A DNA stretch of 64,000 bases from Dastarcus helophoroides (lineage: Eukaryota > Arthropoda > Insecta > Coleoptera > Bothrideridae): the NCBI GenBank assembly GCA_028583605.1, contig CM053327.1, positions 21,005,629-21,069,628 on the forward strand. The letters run 5' to 3'. The position numbers and the translations under genes are program-made. Below, piece after piece: positions 11,262 to 23,167 of the stretch (within the stretch, counting starts at the first letter, position 1; each line of letters begins with the position of its first letter). A model generated the notes under the pieces. It was not told the origin of the DNA, ran no database searches, and saw nothing but the letters and a program-made list of their open reading frames with translations.

Positions 11262-12829
11262 AGAGTTTTTCAAAACGCAGAACTTCCTATTCTTCCTAAG
11301 GTTGGCACTTCGATGCCTGAAGTTGTTTTCAGACAACGCACAGTCAGGAAGATTCTCCTCGAGCTCGAGACATCGAAAACTCCTGGCCTTGATGGTATCC
11401 CTGCTATTGTTCTTAAAAAGTGAGCTCCAGTGTTAATTCCTATCCTAAGCAAATTGTTCACACTCTCTTACAGCAAAGGTGTATTCCCTAACACCGGGAA
11501 ATCTGCTAGGGTGCAGCCTGTCCTCAAAAAGGGAAAAAGGAATCTGGCTAACAACTATCGCCCTATATCTTTGTTAACCGTTATGTCCAACGTGATGGAA
11601 AAGGTTATCAATAGAAATTCTCAAAAATCTGAAGGAGAATAGCATCATCTCGGACAGGCAATACGGTTGCAGACAACAACGCTCAGCTGGCAATCTACTG
11701 GCATATGTTACTCATATCTGTAACTCAGCTATGGAAAAACATGGTGATGCTAGGATTGTGGCATTGGATATCTCAAAGGCCTTCGACAGAGTCTGGCACT
11801 GACCTCTTCTCGCCAAATTAACATCCTATGGTGTTCCTCTTGGACTCTGTCATTTGATATCCAGTTTTCTTGCTGACAGATCTCTTCAGGTCGTCGTCGA
11901 CGACATCTGATCCGAGACATTTGCGATTCGTGCAGGGGTACCTCAGGGGTAAGTCCTGTCTACTACTCTGTTTCTGTTACACATAAACGATCTCTTGGCT
12001 TCAACTTCCAATATACAATTACGCAGCAGATGATAGTAGCCTGGTGTCATCTTTTTTCTCCGAAAAACCATTACTCGTCGCTGCTTCACATCGACTAAGG
12101 GAACAGCAGATACAGATGATTAATCGGAATCTCGAAATCATTCTGGAATGGGAAAAATCTAGTCGAGTTCAACACCTTCAAAACTCAGGCCGCGGTTTTC
12201 TCTAAGAAAACATCAAGGGATAATACAACAAACATTCCTATGGACGCTCTCATTAGAAGCTAGGCTTTCTTTTCAGAGCTAAAAAATACTTCACATCTCC
12301 TCAGCTACTCACACTATACAAAGCTCAAGTTAGGCCAACACTAGAATGCTGTTCTCATATTTGGAGTTCAGCCCCAAGGCACTCTTTAGCTCTTTTGGAT
12401 TCAATTCAAAGAACATAGATTCGCCTAATTGATGACGAGAGTTTGACCGATTCTCTCGAATCACTATAGCACAGGTGGATGGTTGGTGATTTGTATCTTT
12501 TCTACGAGTATTTTCATGAAAGATGCTCACAGGAACTAATAGGATTGATCCCCCCCCAAGGGCAAGATTTTTGAGGCATACAAGGACAGTCGGAAGACAG
12601 CCAATTCATGTGTGGTCCAGCTTGACACAGTGAGGACTTCTGTCTACGGAGGCTCTTTTTTCTATAGAACTTCTAAGCTATGGGACTCGTTACCTAATGG
12701 AATTTTCCCCCAAAATTACAAACTATCTTTGTTTAAGAAGGACGGTTCACCGCCATCTATCATTGTTACTCGCGGTTCTTTGACGACTTAATAGGGTTAT
12801 CCTTTGGGAGTGGATTGAACATAAAAAAA
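11262..12829 (+). mobile_element. Jockey-type non-LTR retrotransposon, 5'-truncated copy J1
   Basis: The plus strand carries the reverse transcriptase from the fingers region to the C-terminus in several frames. Readable parts are GLDGIPAIVLKK, NNYRPISLLTV, ARIVALDISKAFDRVW, AGVPQG, LFLLHINDLLAST, a YAADDSS version of the YADD catalytic motif with an extra codon, then the C-terminal domain (YKAQVRPTLECCSHIWSS, RLIDDESLTDSLES, LWDSLPNGIFP). It is broken by in-frame stops (for example after LKK and at DRVWH) and by frameshifts. It ends in a short A-run near 12822. ORF1 and the endonuclease are absent, as expected from 5' truncation. Confidence 0.9.
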
Positions 12830-14106
12830 AGAAAATTCAAAAATGCTAATATTCGGCACATCAAATTTATTTTTTTTATGTAAGTTTTACATGAAATTTG
12901 CAGAAATAACCAAACATATTACAAGATAGTAAACACTATGTATACTTTGAAAATGTCATATACAAAATACTAATGTGTGTCCTAGATATTGTTAGGATGG
13001 TTGAAGTAAATTTTTTTGAGATTTATACATCATTATATTTTATGACTGTAAAAGCAGATGTTATTGTATAAGCAGCTAGAGGTGTATACAATTTTAAACT
13101 TCCGGTTTATAGCCTCAAATTTATTCTTGTTAAAAATCTCTGTACATGAACCTGTATAAAACTAACACTAAGATCAAAATTTATTGCAAGATTCACGACA
13201 CTACACACAAGTTACTATCATTCAAACACAACATTTATTAGAATTTTTAAGCTGGAACAAAATTCAGATATGGAGAACGACATAATTATGGCCGTAGATA
13301 TTCCAACGGTTGTTAAACTATTTCAAATTTAATATCCTTCGTTTGATTACGTTCGGGGTTTATTATTGCACATAATATATCAACACTGACATATGTGCTC
13401 TAAAAATGATAGGGGGTGGATACTATTAATTATGTCAGTTCTGTTGAATAACGTATGTATATATCGTAAACGGTCATTTGTAAGATGTATTATGTTTTAA
13501 AATTTATAGCACTCACCTTTTCACACACACGAGGTTTGATAATAAAATTTCCAGAAAGCCAATGCCACATCTCACATAAATCCAATTTACATCAAATTAT
13601 CGCACTTGCCATGGCCTTTTTATAAGTCTTTACTTTTGCTTTAAATAAAGAAAACAAAATCCATGACCCCAAAAAAGAAAATTGATCTGTTCGAGCGATT
13701 TTTTCAAAAACTGGTAGTGTCTCAAATGCGCATGAGTTTTGGGGTGTACTGTATATGAATAATCGCGCTATAGATCGTAATACTTGATCGATTTTGGAAT
13801 TCTTGTTTTGATCTATTTGGAATTCCTTAGATTAGAAAAAGTCTATTGATTTTGGAAAGGATAATTGCTAAAATAGTTTAAATTTTATTAAAGGATAATA
13901 TAGTTTATTAAGGAAAAATCACACTTAGGAATCAGAGGTCCTTATATCTTTTAGTCATTTTGTATGTGAGATTCCTCTTAAGTAGGTGTAAAAAGTTAAG
14001 GAGCAATTTGTTCGCGTTCTGTAGAAAAATTTATTTAACGAAAAAAATTCATTTCATAGAAATTGTTTTGTGCTCCTTGTTTAAGCAACATTGCCTAGAG
14101 GGGTGA
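12830..14106. other. anonymous AT-rich intron DNA
   Basis: I see no gene, RNA gene or repeat structure here. Confidence 0.4.
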
Positions 14107-14512
14107 TCATTAAATAAGGAAACATCAAAGATACTGGAAGCCTTCGGGATGTGGGTCTACAGACGTTTGTTAAAAATACCGTGGGTCGACTATGTGACAA
14201 ACCAACAGGTCTTGAAGAGAATGGACAAAGAACCAGAAACTCTATTCATCATTAAAAAAAAACTGGAGTTTTTGGGATACATCTCGAGTATCCCCAAATG
14301 TGAAATACTCCAACTCATCATGCAAAGAAAAATTGTAGGGCGAAGAAGCGTTGGTCGCCGCAGAATTTGATGGTTGCGAAACCTTTGTGATTGGTTTCGC
14401 CTCTCATCCGCGGAGTTGTTTCGCAGTCATCTCCAAGGTTCAAATAGCCATGATGATCAGCAACCTCCGAGGGAGACGCTGAATCCAAGAAGAAGAAGAA
14501 GAAGAAGAAGTT
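14107..14512 (+). mobile_element. non-LTR retrotransposon 3' end (RTE/CR1-like) with AAG-repeat tail
   Basis: Plus-strand translation gives AFGMWVYRRLLKIPWVDYVT, then GYISSIPKCEILQLIMQRKI, then GRRSVGRRRI, a stop, and WLRNLCDWFRLSSAELFR. After one frameshift it continues FAVISKVQIAMMISNLRGRR and stops. This is the C-terminal domain typical of a large family of insect reverse transcriptases. The copy ends in an (AAG)n run at 14487-14511, a typical microsatellite tail for such elements. Only the last 400 bases of the parent remain. Confidence 0.85.
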
Positions 14513-14546
14513 CAAACAATATGTATATGATGAGGAAAATATGGCA

Positions 14547-14690
14547 AAAGCTGACACATCTAGACAATTTTAATTGTCCCTCACTTTTATTTATAAACTG
14601 CCAACGCCCAAGAACAAATCATGACTGCTGATGTTCAATAATGTGAGATGACTAAAAGGCTAAAAACCGTACAATACAGCAATATACCAT
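14547..14690. repeat. diverged direct duplication, copy 1
   Basis: It matches 15338-15480 in order: AAAGCTGACACAT, AGACAATTTTAATTG, CTGCCA then CGCCCAAG, CTGCTGATGTTCA then TGTGAGATG. The duplication seems to run on, with 15045-15185 matching 16288-16440 (shared AAATGTATTGTAA and TTGCAATAAG blocks). Confidence 0.55.
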
Positions 14691-15337
14691 ATGTACAAAA
14701 AGTTTTCCCACCTGGTGTGCTGTTTTTATTTTTTGTCATATTTACGTACATTTTTTACTTGATCAGTAGCTTCAACAAACAAGTAAACAGACATAATCTT
14801 AAAAAAAGTATTTTACTGATTTGATTTTACAACGGAAGCAAATATTTTATTGTTGGGTCCTACTTTCGAATAGGCTAAAAAAGTAATAACGAATAGACCT
14901 TTTCTATTCCTGATTGTGGTGCCGAATTTTTATGCCAAGGTTAAAAGTCGATTTGGCATGTACAGATCAAGTAAGGAACATATGTGAACATGCCAAAAAA
15001 AAGACAGCAACACATAGATGGGAAAAGTTTTTGTACACTTTATGCCTGTCAATAAAAAAATACCAAAATTAAATGTATTGTAAGTATTTGCCTCATAAGA
15101 AAGACGAAAAAATTTGCATGACTTTTAACTGACAGTTTTGCCATGTACATCATTGCAATAAGGTTTATTAAATAAAACTGGTAAAAGGGATAATAAGTAA
15201 TTCGTTTTTATTTTAAGAAAAGTCCATTTATTACTTACTTATTATTGTTAGTTTTCATTGAATAGATTGTTCTATGCTCTTCATTCAAGTAACCTGTTAT
15301 GTGATATATTAATGATGGACGAACATATTACAAGCGT

Positions 15338-15480
15338 GCTAAAGCTAACACATGAAGACAATTTTAATTGCCATCATTCATTGATGTTATTTCTGCCACT
15401 GCCCAAGTAAAATAATCACTGCTGTGATATTCATTGATGCGAGATGGCTGAAACGCTAGAAACTATACTGTAATAAAATA
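15338..15480. repeat. diverged direct duplication, copy 2 (start)
   Basis: This is the partner of 14547-14690. Its continuation resumes near 16288, so about 800 bases at 15490-16280 appear to be later insertions: the heat-shock-like promoter segment and a fold-back MITE. Confidence 0.5.
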
Positions 15481-15554
15481 TAATTATAAAATTTAGTTAG
15501 GAAATTTTCTAGAAAATTTGATAAGGGGAAGCGGCAGCGATAATGAATCAAACG

Positions 15555-15680
15555 GCAGATAAGCGTTCCAGAAATGTTCCGCAAACAGATAAGTTCTCAT
15601 CTGCTTGTTCCTTCTAGAACCCGAAGCGGGAAGCTATATAAGGCAGTCGGCTTTCCCTCAGGTTAGTCGGAAGTCAATGA
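15555..15680 (+). promoter_or_regulatory. orphan heat-shock-type promoter
   Basis: Two clusters of heat-shock-element units, TTCCAGAAATGTTCC (15566-15580) and TTCTAGAACCCGAAG (from 15612), stand just upstream of a TATA box, TATATAA (15635-15641). An initiator-like TCAGGTTAGTC lies about 25-30 bases further on. Spacing and order are those of insect Hsp70-type promoters. The downstream 200 bases are A-rich and lack early ATG-led frames, like an Hsp70 5' leader, but no Hsp coding sequence follows. It is oriented opposite to the AGAP gene. It could be a captured promoter, a retroelement LTR, or an Hsp pseudogene leader. Confidence 0.5.
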
Positions 15681-15884
15681 ATAAGTTAGGTAATTAAACA
15701 GTGTTAAATAATTACGATTATAGTGTTCCGAGTTCAGTTTTGAAATTAAGTGGTTACAATTCACCAACTGTTAACCATTCGAACCGATAACGCGCAACAA
15801 TACAATACAATATTTCAGAATTGAAGTGATTAAATCCTAGCGGAGCAAAATATATAAAAAGACTCATATGCACATGAGTTCGTA

Positions 15885-16175
15885 AGTGTTTCGTTTCCGA
15901 GATGCAGCATGTTAAGTTTGTTAAAAAATTTATTTGTTTTTAAATCTCTTACGCCGATTTGAATGACATTTTTAAGGTTTATTAAAACAATTATCATACA
16001 TGTAGTGGAACACTTAAATTTGATCCAGAATTTTGATCAAATCTAATCTGTTCAGTAGACGTATGATAATTGTTCTAATAAAACGTAAAAATTTCATTCA
16101 AACCGACTAAAGCGCCTTTTAAGAAACTCAATTAAAAAAAAACTTAACACCCTGTATTTCTGAAACGAAGCAATT
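15885..16175. mobile_element. fold-back MITE with arms of about 120 bp
   Basis: The left arm (from GTTTCGTTTCCGAGATGCAG) pairs with the right arm, which read on the other strand starts GCTTCGTTTCAGAAATACAG. Further paired blocks include GTTAAGTTT, GTTTGAATGA and ACAATTATCATAC. The unpaired centre is about 45 bases. No coding sequence. It lies directly after the heat-shock-like leader. Confidence 0.75.
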
Positions 16176-17309
16176 ACGGATCCATGTTCATCTCAACCTT
16201 TCCTATATATTTTGCTGAAGCTTAATCTCGTCTAGACTTTTGTTACTTCAACTTTGAAATAGCTTGTGTAGCAACATCCATGAATAGACACCAACATTAA
16301 ATGTATTGTAATTGTCATGCAAATAGAAAGTGAATAAATTGCGCACTGAATTTCAGCTGACAATTTTGTCAGTAAATTCTTGCAATAAGTCCATTAAACA
16401 AGATAGCTGTCAAACAAAACAGTTTTGTTTCCAAAGACTATAAGAAATCATATGGAAAGCGCAATATGAGGAAGATTTTTTGTGAAACGAATGTTTCATT
16501 ACAAGGCAGCTTTATATGAATTTTTGTTAATAGTTTCTAAAGAAAGTCAGACATGTTGAGTTTGAAGACTGGAAGTTTAAAGTAACAATTTCTAGTTTAA
16601 GTTAAAAAAAGGCCGAAATTTTAAAAGTAAGCTGTAAAACCAAGTCGCGGAGTGTGCACCTTTTACGCATTTTTCCTAAAAACTAAAAAAAAATCACAGC
16701 AATCACAGGCTCTATTACGTTTTCGTTGGACCATCAGATATATAAAACTTAAATGATGAAGTAGTTTCCGCTTTAGCCAGTTTATGTAACTGCTTACCTT
16801 CCACATACGTATTTATGGCTCATAGTTAACTGATAATAAATTAACCTTTAATCAGACACATACTCAAGATGAGCCTTATCATGTCACAGCTGACTCGATT
16901 CATACTATCTATTCAATTAATCTATTCATTTAATTAATAACAAAAGACATCAGATTGTAAGGACTAGTTGTATTGGGTAACGGATACCTTTCTCAAACTT
17001 AGTTTACCTGCTCTATGAATGAAACGATAAGAAAATATAGAGCAGATGTGCTTAGTAATTCAACATAAAATCACGTACCCTACTTGGCATTAGTGTACGT
17101 TGAGAAATTCAGTTGTCTCTAGATTTATAACAGCTGCTTTATTTCACATTTTCTTGATAGAACATCAAACAGTATATGTTTGCAATAAAATATTCAATGG
17201 AGTTTGGGATCGAAAAGATTCTTTAACCACAAATACGAAGTTGGGTTTCGATTGAAAATTGTAAAATACTGCTTAAATTCGGAATTTCAACAAAAGTGAT
17301 CCTTTTAAT
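16176..17309. other. anonymous intron DNA
   Basis: Apart from the continuation of the direct duplication at about 16288-16440, nothing is recognised. Confidence 0.4.
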
Positions 17310-17470
17310 AGTAATCCTTACTAATACATAAATGCATAAGTGTGTTTGCCTATATGTTCGCTTTCCATGGCTCAATTACTAGAGCGATTTTGACGAAAAT
17401 TGGTATAGGCATTGCTTACGATGCAGAATAGGCTGCTTTTTATCCCAACATTTTATTATGTTCAGCCTAA
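17310..17470 (+). repeat. widespread insect interspersed repeat fragment
   Basis: The order ACTAATACATAAATGCATAA, then GTTCGCTTTCCATGGCTCAA, then GAGCGATTTTGACGAAAATT, then GGTATAGGCAT is the familiar layout of a repeat spread through many insect genomes, often linked with Helitron-like elements. Neither Helitron end was located, so the class is open. Confidence 0.45.
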
Positions 17471-18578
17471 ATAACGTTTTTAACCCTTTTATACGATGTA
17501 CAGAATCATAGAGAAAGATAAGTGTAAAATCTGTGACCTCTATTTTGACAGCGGCTTCTATATTTAGGTCCTCAAACCATTATACCGTAAACTAGGTATC
17601 TGTATCATCTATTTCAGTGATATTACTAAACCGAATTACTTTAAACTGAAAATTAATTTCAAATTTCATTGAAATGTAAAATGTCGATTCGGTTGCATTG
17701 CAGTTATTAATTTATTCAATTTCACTGACGAAGTTGCGGGTACCAGCTGGCTATTAAATAAATACAGAATATTTAGAATTTAAAGTCTAAATTTCGACTT
17801 GAGTTAAAAATTTTAGAAGAGAATTGATATATTCAATGCTAAGAACGGTGTCTCACAAAAGTACTTTCCAATGTCTTTACGAAATGTTATATTGCAAGTG
17901 ATTTATTGAAATGTTACCAGAGATAAGTTTTATCACGAAAATTCGTTCTTGAGGCGTTACTGGATAATTGACATCGAGCGGACAACGTTGCGGTCTGTCG
18001 TGGTGTGCAATAAAGTGCTATGCAAATCAAAAAGAGGCACCATTAAATCATCCTGACATTAATGAAGACATTAATCTTTGAAAAAATAATAAATCGGTGG
18101 ATATAAAACTAATCGAATTAATTCAATAATATCTACTTACCTAAGTCAATGTATACTTCATGACGCAAAACTTGAAATAATCAAGCTGATTGCAGGTTTA
18201 GCATCATTAGAGAAAATATCGAAACGGAGAACACTTACAGGTAACATAATATATATAATTTTATAGCCATTTACTGCACCTTTTTCATAGTATTCAGATG
18301 CACTGCCGGAAGTAATGTCAAGGTTTATTAAGCGAAACTTAAAAGCAGTTCTTAGAGTTAATGTAGGGTATGAGAAAGAAAGTACATTAAGCGGTTTTAT
18401 TTTATTGCACATAACTTTTTTTACTTTGCATGTCGATTATTTCATTAATATATTTAGTACTCTAGTGTGAGTAGTCTAAACGGGTATATAAATTATTTTT
18501 TCAACGAGACAAATGAGTTTAATATGGTAAAGCATTTTAAGGTATGAATTTTGAGAAAAAAATCGCAATATCAAAAGC
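17471..18578. other. anonymous AT-rich intron DNA
   Basis: An 84-codon open frame on the minus strand (18158-18412) has no recognisable family features and is not called as a gene. Confidence 0.4.
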
Positions 18579-19470
18579 TACGAGGGTAGATGAACCGGAA
18601 TTTTTATCATCTCGCCATGAGGGCGTCTAGAGTGTGCGCATACTCTTAGACATGTTAGGTGGGGATATCGCGTGACTTCCTGCGCCCAAGCGAATTCCGT
18701 TCTCGTCTGTTGTAAATACAATAAGTGAGCAAAAGGTTCATCCGCACATTGCGCAGCGCATTATTATTAAATTTCTTGCCGCTTGAAGGTGTAAAGCCTG
18801 TCGAAATTCTTCGTAGACTAGAAGCACACTTTGGAAATACTTGTTTAAGGAAAAGTCAAGTATATGAATGATACCAAAAATTTTTGGAAGGTCGAACTCA
18901 AGTTGAAAATAAACCTCAAACCCGTCGTCCTCGGACCAGTGTGACTGCGGACGGATTGACGCTTTTATGCACGTCGATTTTCTGCATGAACGCCATACGG
19001 TTAATGCCTCCTACTGCTGCCAGCTATTAGATGAAGCAAAACGTGCATATCGGCGGAAGAAGCGCGAATTTTCGGTTAGAAATGTGATTTTGCTTCACGA
19101 CAATGCCTGCCCCCACTCGGCCAATCTGACACATCAAAAATTAGAGGAAATGCATTAGACAACATTAGAACACCCTTCTTATGGTCGCGACTTATCACCC
19201 TACGATTATCATATATTTGGGCCACTGAAAGAAGCTCTAGGAGGTGAGCGATTCCATGATGCTGCTGTTGAGACATTTGTGCGCAATTGGCTGCAAACAC
19301 GCTTCCAATCTTTTTATAATGATGGCATTAAAAAATACCCAATCCGTTGGGAATAATGTATAACAAAATCAGGCGATTATGTAGAAAAATAGTTAATAAC
19401 TTTCCTATATGTATCTTGTACCTATAATTTTTAAAAACAAATTCCAGTTCATATTTGATTTACCCTCGTA
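18579..19470 (+). mobile_element. internally deleted mariner, 892 bp
   Basis: Both terminal repeats remain (TACGAGGGTA at 18579; TTTGATTTACCCTCGTA at the right end). The plus strand encodes a decayed DD34D transposase. The start codon is mutated to ATA near 18720, then come VHPHIAQRIIIKFL, RPRTSVTADGLT, VDFLHERHTVNASYCCQLLD, VILLHDNACPHSANLTHQKL (second Asp) and DLSPYDYHIFGPLKEALGG (third Asp, 34 residues on). The segment between the N-terminal third and VDFLHE, with the first catalytic Asp, is missing at the same place as in the copies at 5075 and 47342. The 5' terminal repeat has a small internal deletion. Confidence 0.88.
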
Positions 19471-20279
19471 ATATGATTTGAGATAATGTGGATAGAAAAA
19501 TGTTGCTTTAACCACAGCAAATGTTATTTGAATATCCAAAATAAAAAAAGGAAACAAATTGGATACAGCACACAATGAATACGCAGTAATTAAGTGACAA
19601 ACATTCTTTGTTTGGAAAATAAGAGGAGCCATACAAATTATGATAATGTATTCATTAGATATCACACTTAGAAAAGCGTGCTACGTGAATTTTAATGGTT
19701 AATAAAACTTTTAAATGCATCCGGTTGAAACTGTAGTAGTAAATAAGCCAGGTTTTCGATAGATTACGAATTAGAAATTGGAAACTCCTCTATGAAATCA
19801 TCAAACAGAAATAAATGGATATATATAAAAAATATTCTTGCTTTATACTGGATTCAGCTAAAACCAAATGAACTTAAGTGTTACTATATGGCGTTTCCTT
19901 AACTTTTTTTGATCTGAGCCTTCTTGGGCTTACCCTTCGTGATCCACTAAGTGTATAAATAGGCAAACACATTAACGTGTCTACATATGAAAAAATGTGT
20001 GTATGATGTAATAAAAGGGTTAATTTTTAGTAATAATATGATAATAATAACTTAATTGTAGCAGCTGACTATTGTTTACTAGTGAGGAGTACAAAGTTAT
20101 TTATTTTGGAAGTTGAAATTGGTCGTAGGTGTTAACTTCATGCCTAGATATACTTCCACTTTAGTGGTGTGTGCTCCATGGAAGCTAGAAAACTTTCCTA
20201 GTAAAATGTAGATTTCTGTAAAGTTCAAGTTATTATGAAAATGTTCACACTATTCCTAGGTTTAGAGCGAAGTGTTCAC
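19471..20279. other. anonymous intron DNA
   Basis: No gene or repeat family recognised. An 86-codon open frame partly overlapping the mariner end (19405-19665, minus) has no support. Confidence 0.4.
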
Positions 20280-21672
20280 TTCTTTCTTAAAACTTTATTT
20301 TTCTTCGTAATATTTTGAATATAATTAATTTTTCTAAACATTTTAAAGTTATAAGTCAAAATTTTGTTTGTTTTTCTAGATTTTTTAAATTTTATTACTC
20401 AGAGTTTCAATTGAATTCAATTTTTTCTCGAAACTTGAATTTAAATTTTAAAATTCGATCTATTTTTCGAGCTTGTATCTTAAATCTCGAATTTTTAAAA
20501 AAGTAACACGCTTTTATCAAACTGATTTCTTTTCTCAAAATTTTGGTTGAAATATTCATATTTCGAATCTGAGTAAACTTAAAATGGTAACTTTTTTTCA
20601 GAAAACTGCCAATTTAATCTACCAATTTTTAGATTTTATCTAAGATTTAGACCTCAAAAATGCGAGTTTCTTTTTAATTCTTTTAGTTTAAAAGTCAAAA
20701 TATCACTTTTTTAACATTTTAGATATTATTTTCTTACACAAATGTTGGCTTTAACTTATAAAAAATTTAATTTTTTTGTCAAAACTTCTGCTTGAAGCTA
20801 TTCTTTTTCCTCAAATTATTGGAACATGTAAATCTTTTAATAAAGTTGAAAATTTTTTATACTTTCTTCATAAAATATCGACTTTTATTTGACGGTGTGC
20901 AACAAGATAGCACAGGGGGCAAAAATGGTTTTCTTTTTTAAGTATTTATTTATTATTTTGGACAAATTTTCGTGCACAAAAATATTTAGCAGCCCCTACT
21001 ATAAGTTGCCTAAAGCCTTTGACCGGCATAGTTCGCCCCTTCGACTTTAAAATAGAAATTTTCAATTTTTTTTCAAAAATTTGGGTTTTTTTTTTAATTT
21101 TCACTTTTTGAAGTTTTTTACAACCTCTAAACTTAGGTTTTAATTTCAAAATTCGAATTTAAATCTGGAATTTTAAGCTTTTTTTAATTTGGTTAAAACA
21201 TTAGAATTCTTATCAATATTTCAAGTTTAAATCGTTAGTGTCCAGTTTCTGCTACAAAAGATTTTGAATTCGGAGATTAAAATTTTCGATATAAAAATAT
21301 TATAATTTAACATATTTTCTAACAAAAAATTATGAAAGCAACTAAATCTATTAACAACTCTTTTAAAAATTCGATCTTTTGGGGAAATATTGACGCTTTA
21401 ACCGACATTTCCACGAAAAAAAAAGAACGAATACATTAATATTGCGAAAAGTTTTGTTCGAAATATTTGCTGTTTTTTTTTCCAAACTCTGAAGCTTAAA
21501 CTCGAAACTTTTAATTTTAATTTCGTATCTAGAGACTTCTAGAAAATAGCAGACAGTTCAAGTGAATAAAATCAAAATAAATACAAATCTTAATTACCAG
21601 TTGAAGTCAAAACTTTGAAAGGAAAACCAAAATTATTTTTAATAAATCTCTAAAATTTAAAAATATTTTAAA

Positions 21673-21765
21673 CTGAAGATGATTACTTGGCTATCGAAAC
21701 GCGTTAGAGCAAACTCGGTTGGGTTTTTTAATCTTCCTTGGTTTCAGGGGACAAGATCTTTATTA
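21673..21765 (+). repeat. stem-loop repeat U, direct copy
   Basis: It starts CTGAAGATGATTACTTGG, followed by CTATCGAAACGCGTTAGAGC and, after a gap, CTTGGTTTCAGGGGACAAGA. The first 30 bases have the shape CUGANGA, short stem, GAAA, as in hammerhead-like ends of some Penelope-like retroelements. One extra base separates CUGAAGA from the stem. Confidence 0.5.
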
Positions 21766-22592
21766 CAATTTTAAACTAGTTTTTAATTTCGTGTCTACAA
21801 ACTTCTAGAAAACACCAGACATTTCAACTGAATAAAATTAAAATTAATAAAAACCTAAATTACGAGTTTAAGTCAAAACTTTAAAAGGACAACCAAAATT
21901 ATTTTAAATAAATCTCTCAAAAGTTTCAGTTTAAACTTAAAAATTTTAAACTAGAAAATTGCAGAATTATTTTATAAATTTCAATTTTCTCTCGAAATTT
22001 CAACTTTAGCCTTTAAATTTATTCGGAAAAATCGAATTTAATTTTTGTAATTTTAGATTTTCTCGAAATTTAAACTTTTTTCTCAAAAATCAGTTTTTCA
22101 CATTTGATGCTTGGATTTTTCAAATTTGTTTTTTTCGAGAAATTTGTTTCAAACCACTTTTTTCCCCAAATCCGTCTCTTTGCACAAAACTTCTCATTTT
22201 CTTTTGAAATTTCAAATTTATTTTATAATTCGACTTCTTTTATCAAAATCCCACCTTCTCAAAATCTCGAATTATTATCTCAAAATTCGTCATTATTTTA
22301 TTTCGTCATTTATCAAATTTCGATTTTTTTCTGTAAATTTAAGCTTTTTTTTAATTACACTTTCTACAAATTTCGCTTTGTTTATCAAACTTCGCTATTT
22401 TCTCGAAATTTGGTAATCTCTTGATAAAAAAGTAAAAATTTTTGCAATAATATTTATCTGAAAGTTTAAAAAAATATTTTCTGAAAATTATGAATTTTTG
22501 TTAAAATGAAAATTTCACAAAATTCAAATTTTAACTTGTTTCTTAAAATTTCAACGTTTATCTCAATAATGGATATTTTCTGACCTCAGAGT

Positions 22593-22614
22593 GGGGTAGA
22601 GGGAGGGGGGGGGG
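22593..22614 (+). other. G-run with quadruplex potential
   Basis: GGGG, TAGA, GGG, A and then ten Gs stand alone in a region that otherwise has almost no G on this strand. It satisfies the pattern of four G-tracts of three or more. Confidence 0.5.
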
Positions 22615-23167
22615 TTATTCTTCCCTCAGGCAATTGAGAAATTTTGACTTGTTTTTTCAAATATCGATTTGTTTTTTGAAATTTCGCCTTTTTTTGATAT
22701 TTTTCCCAAAATTCGTTCCTTTTTTCGAAATTTCGAAACGACTTGACTCTAGGAAATTTATAATTTTTACTAAACTTCGATATTTTTCGTAAAATTTCGA
22801 TATTTTTCTCGAATTTTTTTTTTTTTTCAAAGTGTGTTTGGATTTTTGAAACTTTTGGGTTTTACGTCGAAAATCGTCTTTTTCTCGAAATTTCCAAGTT
22901 CTTCAAGTTTTTCCAAAATATAGGGTTTCTATTTTAAATTTGATTTCTTGAAAACTCTGACTTTGTCCCAAAACTGGGGGTTTATTGTAATTCGTCTTTT
23001 TCTAAATTGCAACTTTAAACTCAAAATTCTACATTTTCTCTCAAAATTGAACTATATTGAAAATGTTGAATATTTTATAGAAATTTCGACCTTTTTCTAG
23101 AAATTTAGTCTGTGTGTTTCTCAAAATTCGTTTTTTTTTCTGTGGAACGGACTGGTTATCCTCAAAA

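Noticed and set aside
22104..22424. Overlapping open frames of 101 and 106 codons
   Set aside because: Both frames run through a T-rich minisatellite and are rich in F, L, S, I and N. Length and composition follow from the repeat. The same holds for 3886-4149, 37034-37447, 59785-60025 and 60701-61120.
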